A stretch of 64,000 nucleotides of DNA from Streptomyces sp. ADI96-02 (GCF_003846185.1 NZ_ML123034.1:1416727-1480726), one strand, 5' to 3'; positions 26,164-35,501 are shown, counted from the stretch's first letter. Translations and numbers: made by a program. The notes: generated by a model not told the origin, from the sequence alone.

Positions 26164-27489
26164 ATGTCGGAAACGCAGACCGGCGCAGCGCAGCGCGGGG
26201 AGCAGATTCTCGCCGTTTTCGACACCGCCTTCGGGGAGCTGCTGGCCGCCGATCCGGCCGCCTTCCGGGTGAAGTTCCGCAAGATGGCCGGCTCGGCCTT
26301 CGCCTTCTACCGGGGCACCGCCTGCCTCTTCTACGGCGACCTGGAGCGCGAGCGGCACGGCGGCCCGTACGTCGACGAGCGCACCGGCCGGGTATGGATC
26401 CACGGCGATCTGCACGCGGAGAACTTCGGCACGTACATGGACGCCAACGGCCGGCTCGTCTTCAACGTCAACGACTTCGACGAGGCGTACGTGGGCCCCT
26501 TCACCTGGGACCTGAAGCGCTTCGCCGCCTCGGTGGCGCTCATCGGCTACACCAAGGCGCTCTCCGACGAGCAGATCACCGACCTGGTCCGGATCTTCGC
26601 CGCGGCCTACCGGGAGCGGATCCACGCCCTGGCGACGGGCGCGAAGAACGACGAGGTGCCCCCGTTCACGCTCGACACCGCGGACGGCCCGCTGCTGGGC
26701 GCGCTGCGCGCGGCCCGCTCGCTGACCCGCTTCTCGCTGCTGGACTCGATGACGGTCATCCGGGACTTCGAGCGCCGGTTCGCCGAGGGCGGCGGGGCGA
26801 TCGACCTGGACGCCGCCACGCGGTACAAGGTGCTGGCCGCGTTCGACGGCTATCTGGAGACGCTGCCCGAGTCGAGCCTGACCCGCCCGGACTCCTACCG
26901 CGTGAAGGACGTGGTGGGCCGCCGGGGCATCGGCATCGGATCGGCGGGCCTGCCCTCGTACAACATCCTCCTGGAGGGCAACAGCGACGCCCTGGAGAAC
27001 GATGTGGTGATCTACCTCAAGCAGGCGCAGACCCCGGCGGTCTCCCGGCACATCACGGACGCCGCCGTGCGGGAGTACTTCCAGCACGAGGGGCACCGCA
27101 CCGTGATCTCGCAGCGCGCCCTCCAGGCGCACGCGGACCCGTGGCTGGGCTGGACGGAGCTGGACGGCGCGGGCCAGCTCGTCGCCGAGGTCTCGCCGTA
27201 CGCGGTCGATCTGGACTGGTCAGACATCGACGAGGTGACGGAGATCGCGGCGGTCGTCGCCGACCTGGGCCGGGCGACCGCCACCATGCACTCCGCCGCC
27301 GACGACGAGAGCGGCCACTCGCTGGTCCCGTTCTCCACGGAGCGGGCCATCGACGCGGCCATCGCGGCCGACGAGGAGGGCTTCGGGGAGCTGCTGGTCG
27401 ACTTCGCCCACAGCTACGGGGCCCGGGCCCGCGCGGACCACCAGATCTTCGTGGACCTCTTCCGCAACGGCCGGATTCCGGGGCTGTAG
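26164..27489 (+). CDS. DUF2252 protein (kinase-like fold)
   Basis: A 441-residue cytoplasmic protein of the DUF2252 family, a relative of aminoglycoside-phosphotransferase-like kinases. WIHGDLHAENFG (about 78-89) resembles the catalytic HxDLHxxN loop and FNVNDFDEA (about 100-108) the metal-binding D-x-D that follows. The substrate is unknown. The ATG at 26164 has CAGGAGG 11 nt upstream. It is divergent from dnaE over about 180 nt and followed by a long palindrome terminator. Confidence 0.9.
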   Translation: MSETQTGAAQRGEQILAVFDTAFGELLAADPAAFRVKFRKMAGSAFAFYRGTACLFYGDLERERHGGPYVDERTGRVWIHGDLHAENFGTYMDANGRLVFNVNDFDEAYVGPFTWDLKRFAASVALIGYTKALSDEQITDLVRIFAAAYRERIHALATGAKNDEVPPFTLDTADGPLLGALRAARSLTRFSLLDSMTVIRDFERRFAEGGGAIDLDAATRYKVLAAFDGYLETLPESSLTRPDSYRVKDVVGRRGIGIGSAGLPSYNILLEGNSDALENDVVIYLKQAQTPAVSRHITDAAVREYFQHEGHRTVISQRALQAHADPWLGWTELDGAGQLVAEVSPYAVDLDWSDIDEVTEIAAVVADLGRATATMHSAADDESGHSLVPFSTERAIDAAIAADEEGFGELLVDFAHSYGARARADHQIFVDLFRNGRIPGL

Positions 27490-27542
27490 CGGCCCGATCC
27501 CGGGACTGCGGGGCGGGGCCGGGGGCGGAATCCCACCCTCCG

Positions 27543-27570
27543 CGGGCGGCGGCCGGCCGGCCGCCGCCCG
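27543..27570 (+). terminator. 28-bp perfect palindrome after the DUF2252 gene
   Basis: Two 14-bp GC arms (27543-27556 and 27557-27570) form a perfect palindrome 54 nt after the stop. The small loop it can form suits a Streptomyces I-shaped terminator. Confidence 0.6.
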
Positions 27571-27608
27571 GTACGTCCCGCTCCGCTTCGACGCGCCGGA
27601 AAACCCCC

Positions 27609-27638
27609 TTGGCATCGTGCGACCGGCGTCGGTACTGT
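27609..27638 (+). promoter_or_regulatory. Promoter of the secreted Cys protein gene
   Basis: TTGGCA (27609-27614) and TACTGT (27633-27638), with an 18-nt spacer, fit a housekeeping (HrdB-type) promoter about 40 nt before the ATG at 27680. Confidence 0.55.
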
Positions 27639-27679
27639 CACCGGCGTTGATCATGAACCGTCATCAAGGGGGGACGACC

Positions 27680-28111
27680 ATGAGTCGCCGCATCACACTG
27701 ACCGTTGCCGCCTGTCTCGCCGCCGGGGCATCGCTTCTCGCCGCTCCCGCGCACGCGGCCGAGCCCGACACCGCCGTACGCGCGTCGCAGTCGGCGGAGG
27801 TCTCGGCCGCCGCCAGCGACCGGGTGAAGTGCACCAGCCTGAGCAACGGACAGCTCTGCATATCGCTGAACACGGGCCCGTCCCGCATCGAGGTCTTCTA
27901 CACCAAGAGCGGCGGCTCGGCCATCACCGCCGAACTCGGATTCCGCTCGTCCAGCACCGACTGGGGTCCGACGAAGACCATCACCACCGGCGAGCGGGCC
28001 AACACCACCTGGACCATGAGCTACCCCTGCGGCAGGAAGTACGTGGGGCTGATCAAGGTCGCGGGCCAGGGGACCTTCGAGACCCCGGCGGCCACCCCGC
28101 CCTGCGGCTGA
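27680..28111 (+). CDS. Small secreted four-cysteine protein
   Basis: A 143-residue precursor. A Sec signal peptide (basic MSRR, hydrophobic core, APAHA) is probably cleaved after residue 26. The mature domain of about 117 residues has four cysteines (VKCTSL, QLCISL, SYPCGR, TPPCG), probably two disulfides, and a beta-rich, Ser/Thr-rich sequence. No catalytic motif is seen; I do not recognise the family. The ATG has AAGGGGGG 8 nt upstream. It has its own promoter and a good terminator, so it is a single-gene unit. Confidence 0.85.
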   Translation: MSRRITLTVAACLAAGASLLAAPAHAAEPDTAVRASQSAEVSAAASDRVKCTSLSNGQLCISLNTGPSRIEVFYTKSGGSAITAELGFRSSSTDWGPTKTITTGERANTTWTMSYPCGRKYVGLIKVAGQGTFETPAATPPCG

Positions 28112-28143
28112 CACCCGCCGCGCCCACCGGGACGTGAGGTGAT

Positions 28144-28174
28144 CCGGGACCGCCGATGAAGGCGGTCCCGGTTT
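28144..28174 (+). terminator. Rho-independent terminator
   Basis: An 11-bp GC stem (28144-28154 and 28161-28171) with a GATGAA loop is followed by TTT, a classical terminator for the secreted-protein gene. Confidence 0.85.
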
Positions 28175-28203
28175 CCGCGCACACCGGCGCCCCGGGAACG
28201 CTC

Positions 28204-28227
28204 GTTCACAGGTTCACAGGTTCGCAT
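28204..28227 (+). repeat. 8-nt tandem repeat at the start of the 237-residue protein gene
   Basis: GTTCACAG is present twice head-to-tail, followed by a degenerate third copy GTTCGCAT that runs into the ATG. It may be a regulator-binding site. The 8-nt period does not match the 11-nt period of PhoP boxes. Confidence 0.45.
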
Positions 28228-28939
28228 GCGAGACTTCCCCGTGATGGACGGTTTCGGTACGCAGCTCAGGGTCGTGCGCGCGGCACTCTTCACGGTGCTC
28301 GTCATGACGCTCTCCGTCGCGTCCCATGTGCTGCTCTCCCGGGCGCCTCTGCCCCTGACCGCCGTGGCCCTGATGGCCGTGGCGGTCTTCGCCGTGGCGT
28401 ACGCGCTGGCCGGCCGGGAGCGCGGCTTCGGGGCCATCGCCGGGCTCCTGGTCCCGCTGGAGCTGGCCGCCGACACCGTCTTCACCACCGGCCAGAACGT
28501 CTGCTACGGCGCGGCGGGCGGCCCGGTCGCCGGATCGCTGCGCTCGGTCGGCTTCGACGTGCTGTGCGGCGGCGAAGTCGGCGCGGGCGTACCGGCGCCC
28601 GGCGAGGTCGGCGCCGGTCACCCGGCGTCCGCGTTCCTGGCCGCCCCCGGCCCCGCCGTACCGTGGCTGCTGCTCGCCGCCCATGTATCGGTCGGGCTGC
28701 TCGCGGCGGCCTGGCTCCGGCACGGCGAGGCAGCCCTGGTCGCCATGCTGGCCGCAGGCGCGGCCCTGGCCTTCCGGCCCCTGCTCATCGCGGTCGCCGT
28801 GCTGGGCGGGACGGGCGGCACCGCCCGTCGCAAAGCGCGTGTCACCGGCCACAGCCCGCACCTGCTCGCCCACGCCCGTCTGCTCGTGCACTCCGTGGGA
28901 CGGAGGGGACCGCCGCGCTCGGCCTGCGCCATCGCCTGA
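28226..28939 (+). CDS. Membrane protein of unknown function
   Basis: A 237-residue integral membrane protein with about five hydrophobic segments (near 18-38, 43-60, 66-85, 140-160, 170-195). A polar region holds a duplicated GEVGAG motif (about 115-131), and the tail is Arg/His-rich. The ATG at 28226 is the furthest upstream; 28244 is an alternative, and neither has a Shine-Dalgarno. It lies 44 nt before the DsbA-like gene in the same direction, so it may act in the same membrane process, which is inference. I do not recognise the family. Confidence 0.72.
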   Translation: MRDFPVMDGFGTQLRVVRAALFTVLVMTLSVASHVLLSRAPLPLTAVALMAVAVFAVAYALAGRERGFGAIAGLLVPLELAADTVFTTGQNVCYGAAGGPVAGSLRSVGFDVLCGGEVGAGVPAPGEVGAGHPASAFLAAPGPAVPWLLLAAHVSVGLLAAAWLRHGEAALVAMLAAGAALAFRPLLIAVAVLGGTGGTARRKARVTGHSPHLLAHARLLVHSVGRRGPPRSACAIA

Positions 28940-28983
28940 GCAACGCCATCCCCCGTACACCACCCACACGCACGGAGACCACC

Positions 28984-29799
28984 ATGAGCAAGCGCAACAG
29001 CCAGGCCAACAAGTCGGCGGCCCGCGAGCGTCTGCGCGTCGAGCGCGAGCGCCAGGCCAAGAAGGACAGGACCCGCCGGCAGGCCGTGGTCGGCGTCTCG
29101 ATCGTCGCGGTGCTGGCCGTCGCCGGCGGCATCGGCTGGGGTGTCATGCAGCTGAACAAGCCCTCCCAGTGGGAGGCGGCCGCGGACGCGAAGAACATCA
29201 CCGCGCCCAAGAACACCTCCGGCGAGAACGGCACGACCGTCGTCATCGGCAAGCCCGCCGCCAAGAAGACCCTGGAGCTGTACGAGGACTCCCGCTGCCC
29301 GGTCTGCGCGGCGTTCGAGCAGTCCGTGGGCAAGACGATGGACGAGGACGTCGAGGCCGGAAAGTACAAGATCAAGTACATCGGCGCCACGTTCCTCGAC
29401 AACGCCACCAACGGCGAGGGCTCGAAGAACGCGCTGAGCGCGCTCGGCGCGGCGCTCGACGTCAGCCCGGAGGCGTTCCTCGCCTACAAGAACGCGCTCT
29501 ACTCCGCGAAGTACCACCCGGAGGAGTCCGAGGACAAGTTCAAGGACGACTCCTACCTGATCAAGATCGCCGACTCGGTCGACGCGCTGAAGGGCGACAA
29601 GGAGTTCCGGAAGAACGTCGAGGACGGCACCTTCGACGGCTGGGCGATGAAGATGTCCGAGACGTTCGACAAGAGCGGCGTGGAGGGCACCCCGACGCTG
29701 AAGATGGACGGCAAGCTGGTCACGAAGGAGGGCAGCGACAGCGCCCCGATGACCGCGGCCGACTACAGGGCCTCGATCGACAAGGCCCTCAAGGGCTGA
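28984..29799 (+). CDS. Membrane-anchored DsbA-like thioredoxin-fold protein
   Basis: A 271-residue type-II membrane protein. A highly charged cytoplasmic N-terminus (about 1-33) is followed by one helix (34-56) and an extracytoplasmic thioredoxin domain. The redox motif is CPVC (105-108, in EDSRCPVCAAFEQ), and the cis-Pro loop GVEGTPTLKMDG is near the C-terminus. This is the DsbA/Frn2-like layout expected to oxidise or isomerise exported proteins. The ATG at 28984 follows a GGAGACC. It could serve the four-Cys secreted protein upstream, but that is only a neighbour-based guess. Confidence 0.92.
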   Translation: MSKRNSQANKSAARERLRVERERQAKKDRTRRQAVVGVSIVAVLAVAGGIGWGVMQLNKPSQWEAAADAKNITAPKNTSGENGTTVVIGKPAAKKTLELYEDSRCPVCAAFEQSVGKTMDEDVEAGKYKIKYIGATFLDNATNGEGSKNALSALGAALDVSPEAFLAYKNALYSAKYHPEESEDKFKDDSYLIKIADSVDALKGDKEFRKNVEDGTFDGWAMKMSETFDKSGVEGTPTLKMDGKLVTKEGSDSAPMTAADYRASIDKALKG

Positions 29800-29822
29800 C
29801 GCGCGGGCCCCGCGCCACGGCG

Positions 29823-29857
29823 ACGGGCAGGCGAACCTCCGCGGTTCGCCTGCCCGT
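29823..29857. terminator. Bidirectional terminator
   Basis: A 15-bp perfect stem (29823-29837 and 29843-29857) with a 5-nt loop lies between the DsbA-like stop and the convergent dienelactone hydrolase stop. Confidence 0.82.
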
Positions 29858-29904
29858 TCCGCGTTCCCGGCCTGATCCCGCAGCCGCGGCGGCGTCCCGG
29901 CGGC

Positions 29905-30474
29905 CTACAGCGTGGCGAGGAACCCGAGCGCGACCTTCCAGGCCCGGTCGGCCGCCGTCGCGTCGTAGTCGGGCAGGTCGGCGTCGGTGAACAGGTGTCC
30001 CGCGCCCGGGTAGCGGTAGACCTCCACGTCCGCGCCGGTCCGCTGCATCTGGAGGTACCAGCTGTTCAGCCAGTCGTGCGACTCGAACGGATCCGGGTCG
30101 GCGACGTGCAGCTGCACCGGGAGCTCGTCCACCGCGGCGTTCTCCGCGAGGTCCGAGGTGCCGTGGAACAGCAGCAGCCCGCGCGCCTTCGCGTCGCCGA
30201 GGGCCAGGGTCTGCGCGGTGGCCGCGCCGAAGGAGAAGCCCGCGTAGACGAGGCCCTGGTCGGAATAGGGGGCGGCGGCCAGCACGGCGCGCCGCAGCAG
30301 CTCCTCCTTGCCGACCTCCTCCTTGTGGGCCATGCCCTCTTCCACCGAGTCGAAGGTGTGCCCGTCGAAGAGATCGGGCACGCGCACCTCGTGGCCGGCG
30401 TCCCGCAGACGCGCGGCCGCGGCGTGCACGGCGGGCCGGAGCCCGTAGGTCGAGTGGAAGAGCATGATGTTCAT
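29905..30474 (-). CDS. Dienelactone hydrolase family protein
   Basis: A 189-residue alpha/beta hydrolase. The nucleophile elbow is GFSFGAA, with Ser where classical dienelactone hydrolases have Cys. The other triad members are probably the Asp of HVADPDPF and the His of GAGHLFTD. The substrate is unknown. The ATG at 30474 (MNIMLFHSTYGLRP) is preferred, since the family begins with this first strand; an ATG at 30483 is also in frame. It is divergent from the MscS gene across only about 46 nt. Confidence 0.88.
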   Translation of the reverse strand: MNIMLFHSTYGLRPAVHAAAARLRDAGHEVRVPDLFDGHTFDSVEEGMAHKEEVGKEELLRRAVLAAAPYSDQGLVYAGFSFGAATAQTLALGDAKARGLLLFHGTSDLAENAAVDELPVQLHVADPDPFESHDWLNSWYLQMQRTGADVEVYRYPGAGHLFTDADLPDYDATAADRAWKVALGFLATL

Positions 30475-30520
30475 GAGGCCCATGGTGCCAGTTGTGCCCC
30501 AAGGCTTGGAGGACGAGGCA

Positions 30521-31672
30521 ATGGAGAACGTGCTGCGCCCGCTGATCGTCGTCGGCGGTTCCGTGGTGATCACCCTGCTGGTCGGCTGGCTGGTCGACCT
30601 GCTGCTGCGCAGGGCCGACAGCCGCCACCACGAGACGCCGCTGTGGGGTCTGCTGCGGCGCTGCCGGCCACCGTTGCAGCTGGTGCTCATCACGGCTCTG
30701 CTGCGGGGCAGTTACCGTCAGATAGGTCTCGACGTGGTCAGCGAGCACCGGGCCTCGATCGGCCAGGTCCTGACCCTGGTGCTGATCGGCGCGTCCGCGT
30801 GGCTGGTGGTCCGCATCGCCGCGACGATCGTCGAGGCCAGCTACGCCCGTTACGCGGCGGCCACCCGCGATCCGGCCCGGGTGCGCCGGGTGCGTACGCA
30901 GGTGACGCTGATCCAGCGCGTGGTCATCGCGATCGTGACGACCGTCGCCATCGCGGCCATGCTGCTCACGTTCCCCGCCATGCAGACGGTCGGCACCTCG
31001 ATGCTGGCCTCGGCCGGTGTGCTCGGCATCGTCGCCGGTGTGGCCGCCCAGTCGACGCTCGGCAACCTCTTCGCGGGCCTCCAGATCGCCTTCGGCGACA
31101 TGGTGCGGATCGGCGACACCGTGGTGGTGGACGGCGAGTGGGGCACCGTCGAGGAGATCACCCTCACGTTCCTGGCCGTGCGGACGTGGGACGAGCGGCG
31201 CATCACGATGCCGGTCTCCTACTTCACCAGCAAGCCGTTCGAGAACTGGTCGCGCGGCGGGGTCCAGATGACCGGCACCGTCTTCTTCCACCTCGACCAC
31301 TCCGCGCCGGTGGCCGCGATGCGCGAACGGCTGCGCGACATCCTCGGCGACATCGCCGCCTGGGACGGCCGCGACTGGTCGCTCGCCGTCACCGACACGA
31401 CGCCCTCCACGATCCAGGTGCGGGCCGTGGTCACCGCGAAGGACGCGGACGACATCTGGACCGTGCGCTGCGCGGTGCGCGAGCAGTTGATCGGCTGGCT
31501 GCGCGACCACCACCCGTACGCGCTGCCGCGCATCTCCACCTCGCCCGCCGTACTGCCCCCGGGCGAGCAGTGGGCGGAGCTGACCGGCGCGGCGGTCAGC
31601 TCCGGCCGCAACGGCTCGGGCCCCCACGCCGACCACGGCGGCTCCAGGGCGCCGCGCACGGGACGCGGCTGA
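30521..31672 (+). CDS. MscS-family mechanosensitive ion channel
   Basis: A 383-residue membrane protein with N-terminal helices near 8-28, 48-65, 80-98 and 120-142. The pore-lining TM3 is rich in Ala/Gly (ASAGVLGIVAGVAAQ), followed by QSTLGNLFAGLQIAFGD and the beta-domain IGDTVVVDGEWGTVEEI, the MscS signatures. It should release solutes on hypo-osmotic shock. The ATG at 30521 has GGAGGA about 8-10 nt upstream; longer in-frame starts overlap the divergent hydrolase gene. It converges with the antiporter gene. Confidence 0.93.
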   Translation: MENVLRPLIVVGGSVVITLLVGWLVDLLLRRADSRHHETPLWGLLRRCRPPLQLVLITALLRGSYRQIGLDVVSEHRASIGQVLTLVLIGASAWLVVRIAATIVEASYARYAAATRDPARVRRVRTQVTLIQRVVIAIVTTVAIAAMLLTFPAMQTVGTSMLASAGVLGIVAGVAAQSTLGNLFAGLQIAFGDMVRIGDTVVVDGEWGTVEEITLTFLAVRTWDERRITMPVSYFTSKPFENWSRGGVQMTGTVFFHLDHSAPVAAMRERLRDILGDIAAWDGRDWSLAVTDTTPSTIQVRAVVTAKDADDIWTVRCAVREQLIGWLRDHHPYALPRISTSPAVLPPGEQWAELTGAAVSSGRNGSGPHADHGGSRAPRTGRG

Positions 31673-31706
31673 CGGTGCGGGCGGGCCAGGTTACGCCGCC
31701 GGCCGG

Positions 31707-33293
31707 TCAGCGCAGCGAGCGCACGTCCAGGTAGCGCAGTACCCGGTCCACCACCTCGGGATCGGAACCGGCCTCGCTGCGTGCGGCCAGCACCTCGTGG
31801 CGGGCGGCGGACATCATCTCGCGCTGGATGCGGTTGACCGCCTTGAACCGCTGGGCCCGCTTCGCGTACGCCTCGCGCCGCTCCTCGTCGATCATGTCCG
31901 GGCTGATCCTCGCCCCGATGTCGTACGCGGCGCGCTGGAGGCGTTCCATCATCTCCTCCGGGAAGTCCTCGACCTCCTGGATCTCCTTGAGCCGGTGCTT
32001 GGCGGCTCTGGCCGCGCGGATGGCCAGGTCCCGTTCCAGGGCCCGTTCGGCCTCGGTGTCGGCGCCGACACCGAGCTTGCGCACCAGCCAGGGCAGGGTG
32101 AGCCCCTGGAAGACGAGCGTGGCCATGATCACCGCGAACGCGATGAAGACGATCTCGTCGCGGCCGGGGAAGGGCCGGCCGTCGTCCGTCTTCAGCGGGA
32201 CGGCGAGGGCCAGCGCGACGGAGGCCACTCCGCGCATCCCGGCCCACCACATGACCAGGGTCTCCCGCCAGCTGGTGGGGATCTCCTCGCTGACGTCCGG
32301 GCGGTTGTGCAGCCGTTTGGCGAGCCAGGTCGCCGGCAGCAGCCACATCAGCCGTACGCCGACGACGACCGCCACGACAGCGAACCCCCAGCCGAGCATC
32401 CGGAACTCGCGGCCGTCGGACGTACCGAAGACGCTGTTCAGTTCGAGCCCGATGAGTCCGAAGGCCACGCCGGTGACCAGGGTGTCGACGATCTCCCAGA
32501 AGCTGCGTCCGGTGAGCCGGCCCTGGACGTCGTCGGCGTCGGCCGTGTGCTCGGCGAGGAAGAGGGCGGTGGTCAGGACGGCGAGGACGCCGGAGCCCAT
32601 CAGCTCCTCGGCCAGCACGTAGCTGACGAAGGGCACCAGCAGCGTCAGGCCGACCTGGAGGGTCGCGTCGCCCAGCATCCCCATCAGCTTGAGGGTGGCC
32701 CAGCCGAGGGCGAGCCCGACGGCGACCGCGACGACGGCGGAGAGGACCAGCAGCCCGACGGCATCCGGCAGTGAGAAGGTTCCGCTGACCGCGGCGGCGA
32801 TGGCTGCGTGGTAGAGCACGATGGCGGTGACGTCGTTGAAGAGCCCTTCGCCCTCCAGGATCGAGATGAGCCGGCGCGGCAGCCCCACCGAACCGGCCAC
32901 GGCGCTCGCCGCCACCGGGTCGGGCGGGGCGACGAGCGCGCCGAGCGCGACGGCGGCGGCGACGGGCAGTCCGGGCACGATCGAGTTGGCCACCGCGGCG
33001 ACCGCGGCCGTGGTGACGAAGACCAGGGCGACGGCGAGCAGGAAGATGGGGCGCGTGTTGGCGGCGAACTGCCGCCAGGAGGTGCGCTGCACCGAGGCGT
33101 AGATCAGCGGCGGCAGCAGCGCGGGAAGGATGATCTCGGGCGGGATGTCGACGTCCGGCACGAACGGGGCGAACGCCATCGCGATCCCGATCAGCGTCAT
33201 CAGGATCGGTGCCGGCAGGCGCAGCCGCTCGCCCAGCGGCACCGTGACCACGGCTCCGAGCAGCAGCAGGAGCAGCAGTGCCATTTGTTCCAC
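31707..33293 (-). CDS. CPA1-family Na+/H+ antiporter
   Basis: A 528-residue protein with about 12 membrane helices and a C-terminal cytoplasmic helical tail of about 130 residues (AERALERDLAIRAARAAKHR onward). ALVAPPDPVAA and ILEGEGLFND are CPA1/NhaP signatures, with Asp residues for cation and proton exchange. It probably controls pH or Na+. The GTG at 33293 has GGAAGG 7 nt upstream. It converges on the MscS gene, so two ion-homeostasis genes are adjacent. Confidence 0.93.
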   Translation of the reverse strand: MEQMALLLLLLLGAVVTVPLGERLRLPAPILMTLIGIAMAFAPFVPDVDIPPEIILPALLPPLIYASVQRTSWRQFAANTRPIFLLAVALVFVTTAAVAAVANSIVPGLPVAAAVALGALVAPPDPVAASAVAGSVGLPRRLISILEGEGLFNDVTAIVLYHAAIAAAVSGTFSLPDAVGLLVLSAVVAVAVGLALGWATLKLMGMLGDATLQVGLTLLVPFVSYVLAEELMGSGVLAVLTTALFLAEHTADADDVQGRLTGRSFWEIVDTLVTGVAFGLIGLELNSVFGTSDGREFRMLGWGFAVVAVVVGVRLMWLLPATWLAKRLHNRPDVSEEIPTSWRETLVMWWAGMRGVASVALALAVPLKTDDGRPFPGRDEIVFIAFAVIMATLVFQGLTLPWLVRKLGVGADTEAERALERDLAIRAARAAKHRLKEIQEVEDFPEEMMERLQRAAYDIGARISPDMIDEERREAYAKRAQRFKAVNRIQREMMSAARHEVLAARSEAGSDPEVVDRVLRYLDVRSLR

Positions 33294-33448
33294 GGTGGCG
33301 CCTTCCGGAACGCGGGTCCGGGCCGTCTCCGGCCGGCGGGTTCCACCGGAGGTCGGCCGCTCAGGGCCCGGCCGGCTCGGCGGCAGGCCGGAGCCTCCAC
33401 CCTGCCACGCGGGGTCCGCGATCCCGGCGAGCCGCCCGCCGGCCGCCG

Positions 33449-33937
33449 TCAGACCGTCCCGAGGTCCCGCCGCATGGCCCGGTGCGGGATGCCCGCGTCC
33501 CGGAACTCGGGGCCGTACGCCACGTAGCCGAGCCGCTCGTAGAAGCCGAGGGCGTGCGTCTGGGCGTGCAGGTCCACGGCGGTGAGGCCCAGCTCGCGGG
33601 CCTGGTCCTCGATGGCCCGCACCAGCGCGGCTCCGACGCCGAGGCCGCGCGCCTCACGGGTCACCGCGAGGCGTCCGAGCGAGCCGACGGCCAGGTCGCC
33701 CCCGGTCTTCGCGGCGGCGTCCGCACCGTGCAGGAGGCGTCCCGTGCCGAGGGCGGTGCCGTCGGCGGCGATCGCCAGGACGTGGGCCGCGGTCGCGTCG
33801 TGGGCGTCGTACTCGATGTCCTCGGGCACCCGCTGCTCGGCGACGAAGACGTCCTTGCGGACCTGGAAGCAGGCTTGGAGGTCGCTCTCCTCCCGGGCCC
33901 GGCGGAGCGTGTACGCCGTGGGTGCGGGCGGGGTCAC
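33449..33937 (-). CDS. GNAT-family N-acetyltransferase
   Basis: A 162-residue acetyltransferase. The acetyl-CoA-binding motif A is [17 protein letters not shown] (the R-x-x-G-x-G pattern), and [14 protein letters not shown] is the C-terminal beta-bulge segment. N-terminal [21 protein letters not shown] is the ElaA-like signature. The substrate is unknown. The GTG at 33937 overlaps the rluD TGA (GTGA), so it is translated with rluD. Confidence 0.9.
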   Translation of the reverse strand: MTPPAPTAYTLRRAREESDLQACFQVRKDVFVAEQRVPEDIEYDAHDATAAHVLAIAADGTALGTGRLLHGADAAAKTGGDLAVGSLGRLAVTREARGLGVGAALVRAIEDQARELGLTAVDLHAQTHALGFYERLGYVAYGPEFRDAGIPHRAMRRDLGTV

Positions 33938-34875
33938 CGGCTCTCCGCGTCGATGGTGTCGAGGGCCTTGCGCAGGTCCGCCGGGTAGTCGCTGGAGAAC
34001 TCGACCCAGCGGCCGTCGCCCGGGTGCTCGAAGCCGAGGCGCACGGCGTGCAGCCACTGCCGGGTCAGGCCGAGCCGCTTGGCGAGGGTCGGGTCGGCGC
34101 CGTAGGTGAGGTCGCCGACGCACGGGTGGCGGTGGGCGGACATGTGGACCCGGATCTGGTGGGTGCGGCCGGTCTCCAGCTTGATGTCCAGCAGGCTGGC
34201 GGCGCGGTACGCCTCGATCAGGTCGTAGTGGGTGACGGAGGGCTTGCCCTCGGCGGTGACCGCCCACTTGTAGTCGTGGTTGGGGTGGCGGCCGATGGGC
34301 GCGTCGATGGTGCCGCTCATCGGGTCCGGATGGCCCTGGACGAGCGCGTGGTACTTCTTCTCGACGACCCGGTCGCGGAACTGGGCCTTGAGCAGCGTGT
34401 AGGCCCGCTCGGACTTGGCGACGACCATCAGTCCGGAGGTGCCCACGTCCAGGCGGTGCACGATGCCCTGGCGCTCGGCGGCCCCGGAGGTGGAGATCCG
34501 GTACCCGGCGGCGGCGAGGCCGCCGATGACGGTGGTGCCGGTCCAGCCGGGGCTGGGATGGGCGGCGACGCCGACCGGCTTCGCGATGACGACGATGTCC
34601 TCGTCGTCGTGGACGATCTCCATGCCCTCGACGGGCTCGGCGACGATCTGGACCGGAGGGGCCGCCCGAGGCATCTCCACCTCCAGCCAGGCCCCGCCGT
34701 GCACCCGCTCGGACTTCCCGGCCACCGAACCGTCCACCTGGACCTTCCCGGCGGCGGCCAGCTCGGCGGCCTTGGTGCGGGAGAAACCGAACATCCGGGA
34801 GATGGCGGCGTCGACGCGCTCGCCTTCCAGGCCGTCCGGTACGGGCAGGGTGCGGATCTCGGGGTGCGTACTCAC
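33934..34875 (-). CDS. rluD: RluD-type 23S rRNA pseudouridine synthase
   Basis: A 313-residue RluA-family enzyme that isomerises uridines, typically in 23S rRNA. An N-terminal S4 RNA-binding domain (about 18-75, [18 protein letters not shown]) precedes the catalytic domain with the Asp in [28 protein letters not shown] and VGDLTYGAD follow. The GTG at 34875 is 23 nt after the lspA stop. It stands in the usual lspA-rluD order and is coupled to the GNAT gene. RluD rather than another RluA paralogue is assigned by context. Confidence 0.92.
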   Translation of the reverse strand: MSTHPEIRTLPVPDGLEGERVDAAISRMFGFSRTKAAELAAAGKVQVDGSVAGKSERVHGGAWLEVEMPRAAPPVQIVAEPVEGMEIVHDDEDIVVIAKPVGVAAHPSPGWTGTTVIGGLAAAGYRISTSGAAERQGIVHRLDVGTSGLMVVAKSERAYTLLKAQFRDRVVEKKYHALVQGHPDPMSGTIDAPIGRHPNHDYKWAVTAEGKPSVTHYDLIEAYRAASLLDIKLETGRTHQIRVHMSAHRHPCVGDLTYGADPTLAKRLGLTRQWLHAVRLGFEHPGDGRWVEFSSDYPADLRKALDTIDAESR

Positions 34876-34898
34876 CAGTCGAGTATGCCTTGCGCCCG

Positions 34899-35501
34899 CT
34901 AGTCCTTGTGCACGGTGCCGTCGGGGTCCAGGCCCTTGAAGGAGAGGATCACGATGAGGATGCCGCCGCAGACGATCGCGGAGTCGGCGAGGTTGAAGAC
35001 GGCGAAGTGCTTGGGGGCGATGAAGTCCACCACCGCGCCCTCGAACACGCCGGGCGTGCGGAAGATGCGGTCGGTGAGGTTGCCGAGCGCACCGCCCAGG
35101 AGCAGCCCCAGGGCGATGGCCCACGGCAGGCTGTAGAGCTTGCGCGCGAGCCGGAAGATGACCACGATCACGCCGGCCGCGATGACCGTGAAGATCACCG
35201 TGAACGCCTCGCCGAACCCGAACGCGGCACCCGGGTTGCGCAGCGCGCGGAACTGCAACCAGTCGCCGAAGATGTCGATCGGCGGCTGGTGCTCCAGCTT
35301 GGCGACCACGATCATCTTGCTGATCAGGTCGAACAGGTAGGCCACCACGGCGACGCCGAGGAGGACCAGGATCCTCCGCCTGCCCCGGCCGGGGCCCGCG
35401 CCGTCGACGCCGCCCTCGGCCGGCTGCTCGACGCCGACCTCGTCGGCCCCTTCAGCGTCGGGATTATCCGGCGTACCGATGATGCGCTCCGCCTCTGCCA
35501 C
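34899..35501 (-). CDS. lspA: Lipoprotein signal peptidase (signal peptidase II)
   Basis: A 200-residue membrane aspartyl protease that removes prolipoprotein signal peptides. Four helices are visible at about 44-62, 93-117, 123-142 and 170-190. The catalytic aspartates are in GNLTDRIF and FNLADS, with RNPGAAFGF and VVDFI as further signatures. A 40-residue acidic N-terminal extension is longer than in E. coli but common in actinobacteria. The GTG at 35501 has GAGGGA 7 nt upstream, and a TAGGTT hexamer lies just before it. Confidence 0.97.
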   Translation of the reverse strand: MAEAERIIGTPDNPDAEGADEVGVEQPAEGGVDGAGPGRGRRRILVLLGVAVVAYLFDLISKMIVVAKLEHQPPIDIFGDWLQFRALRNPGAAFGFGEAFTVIFTVIAAGVIVVIFRLARKLYSLPWAIALGLLLGGALGNLTDRIFRTPGVFEGAVVDFIAPKHFAVFNLADSAIVCGGILIVILSFKGLDPDGTVHKD

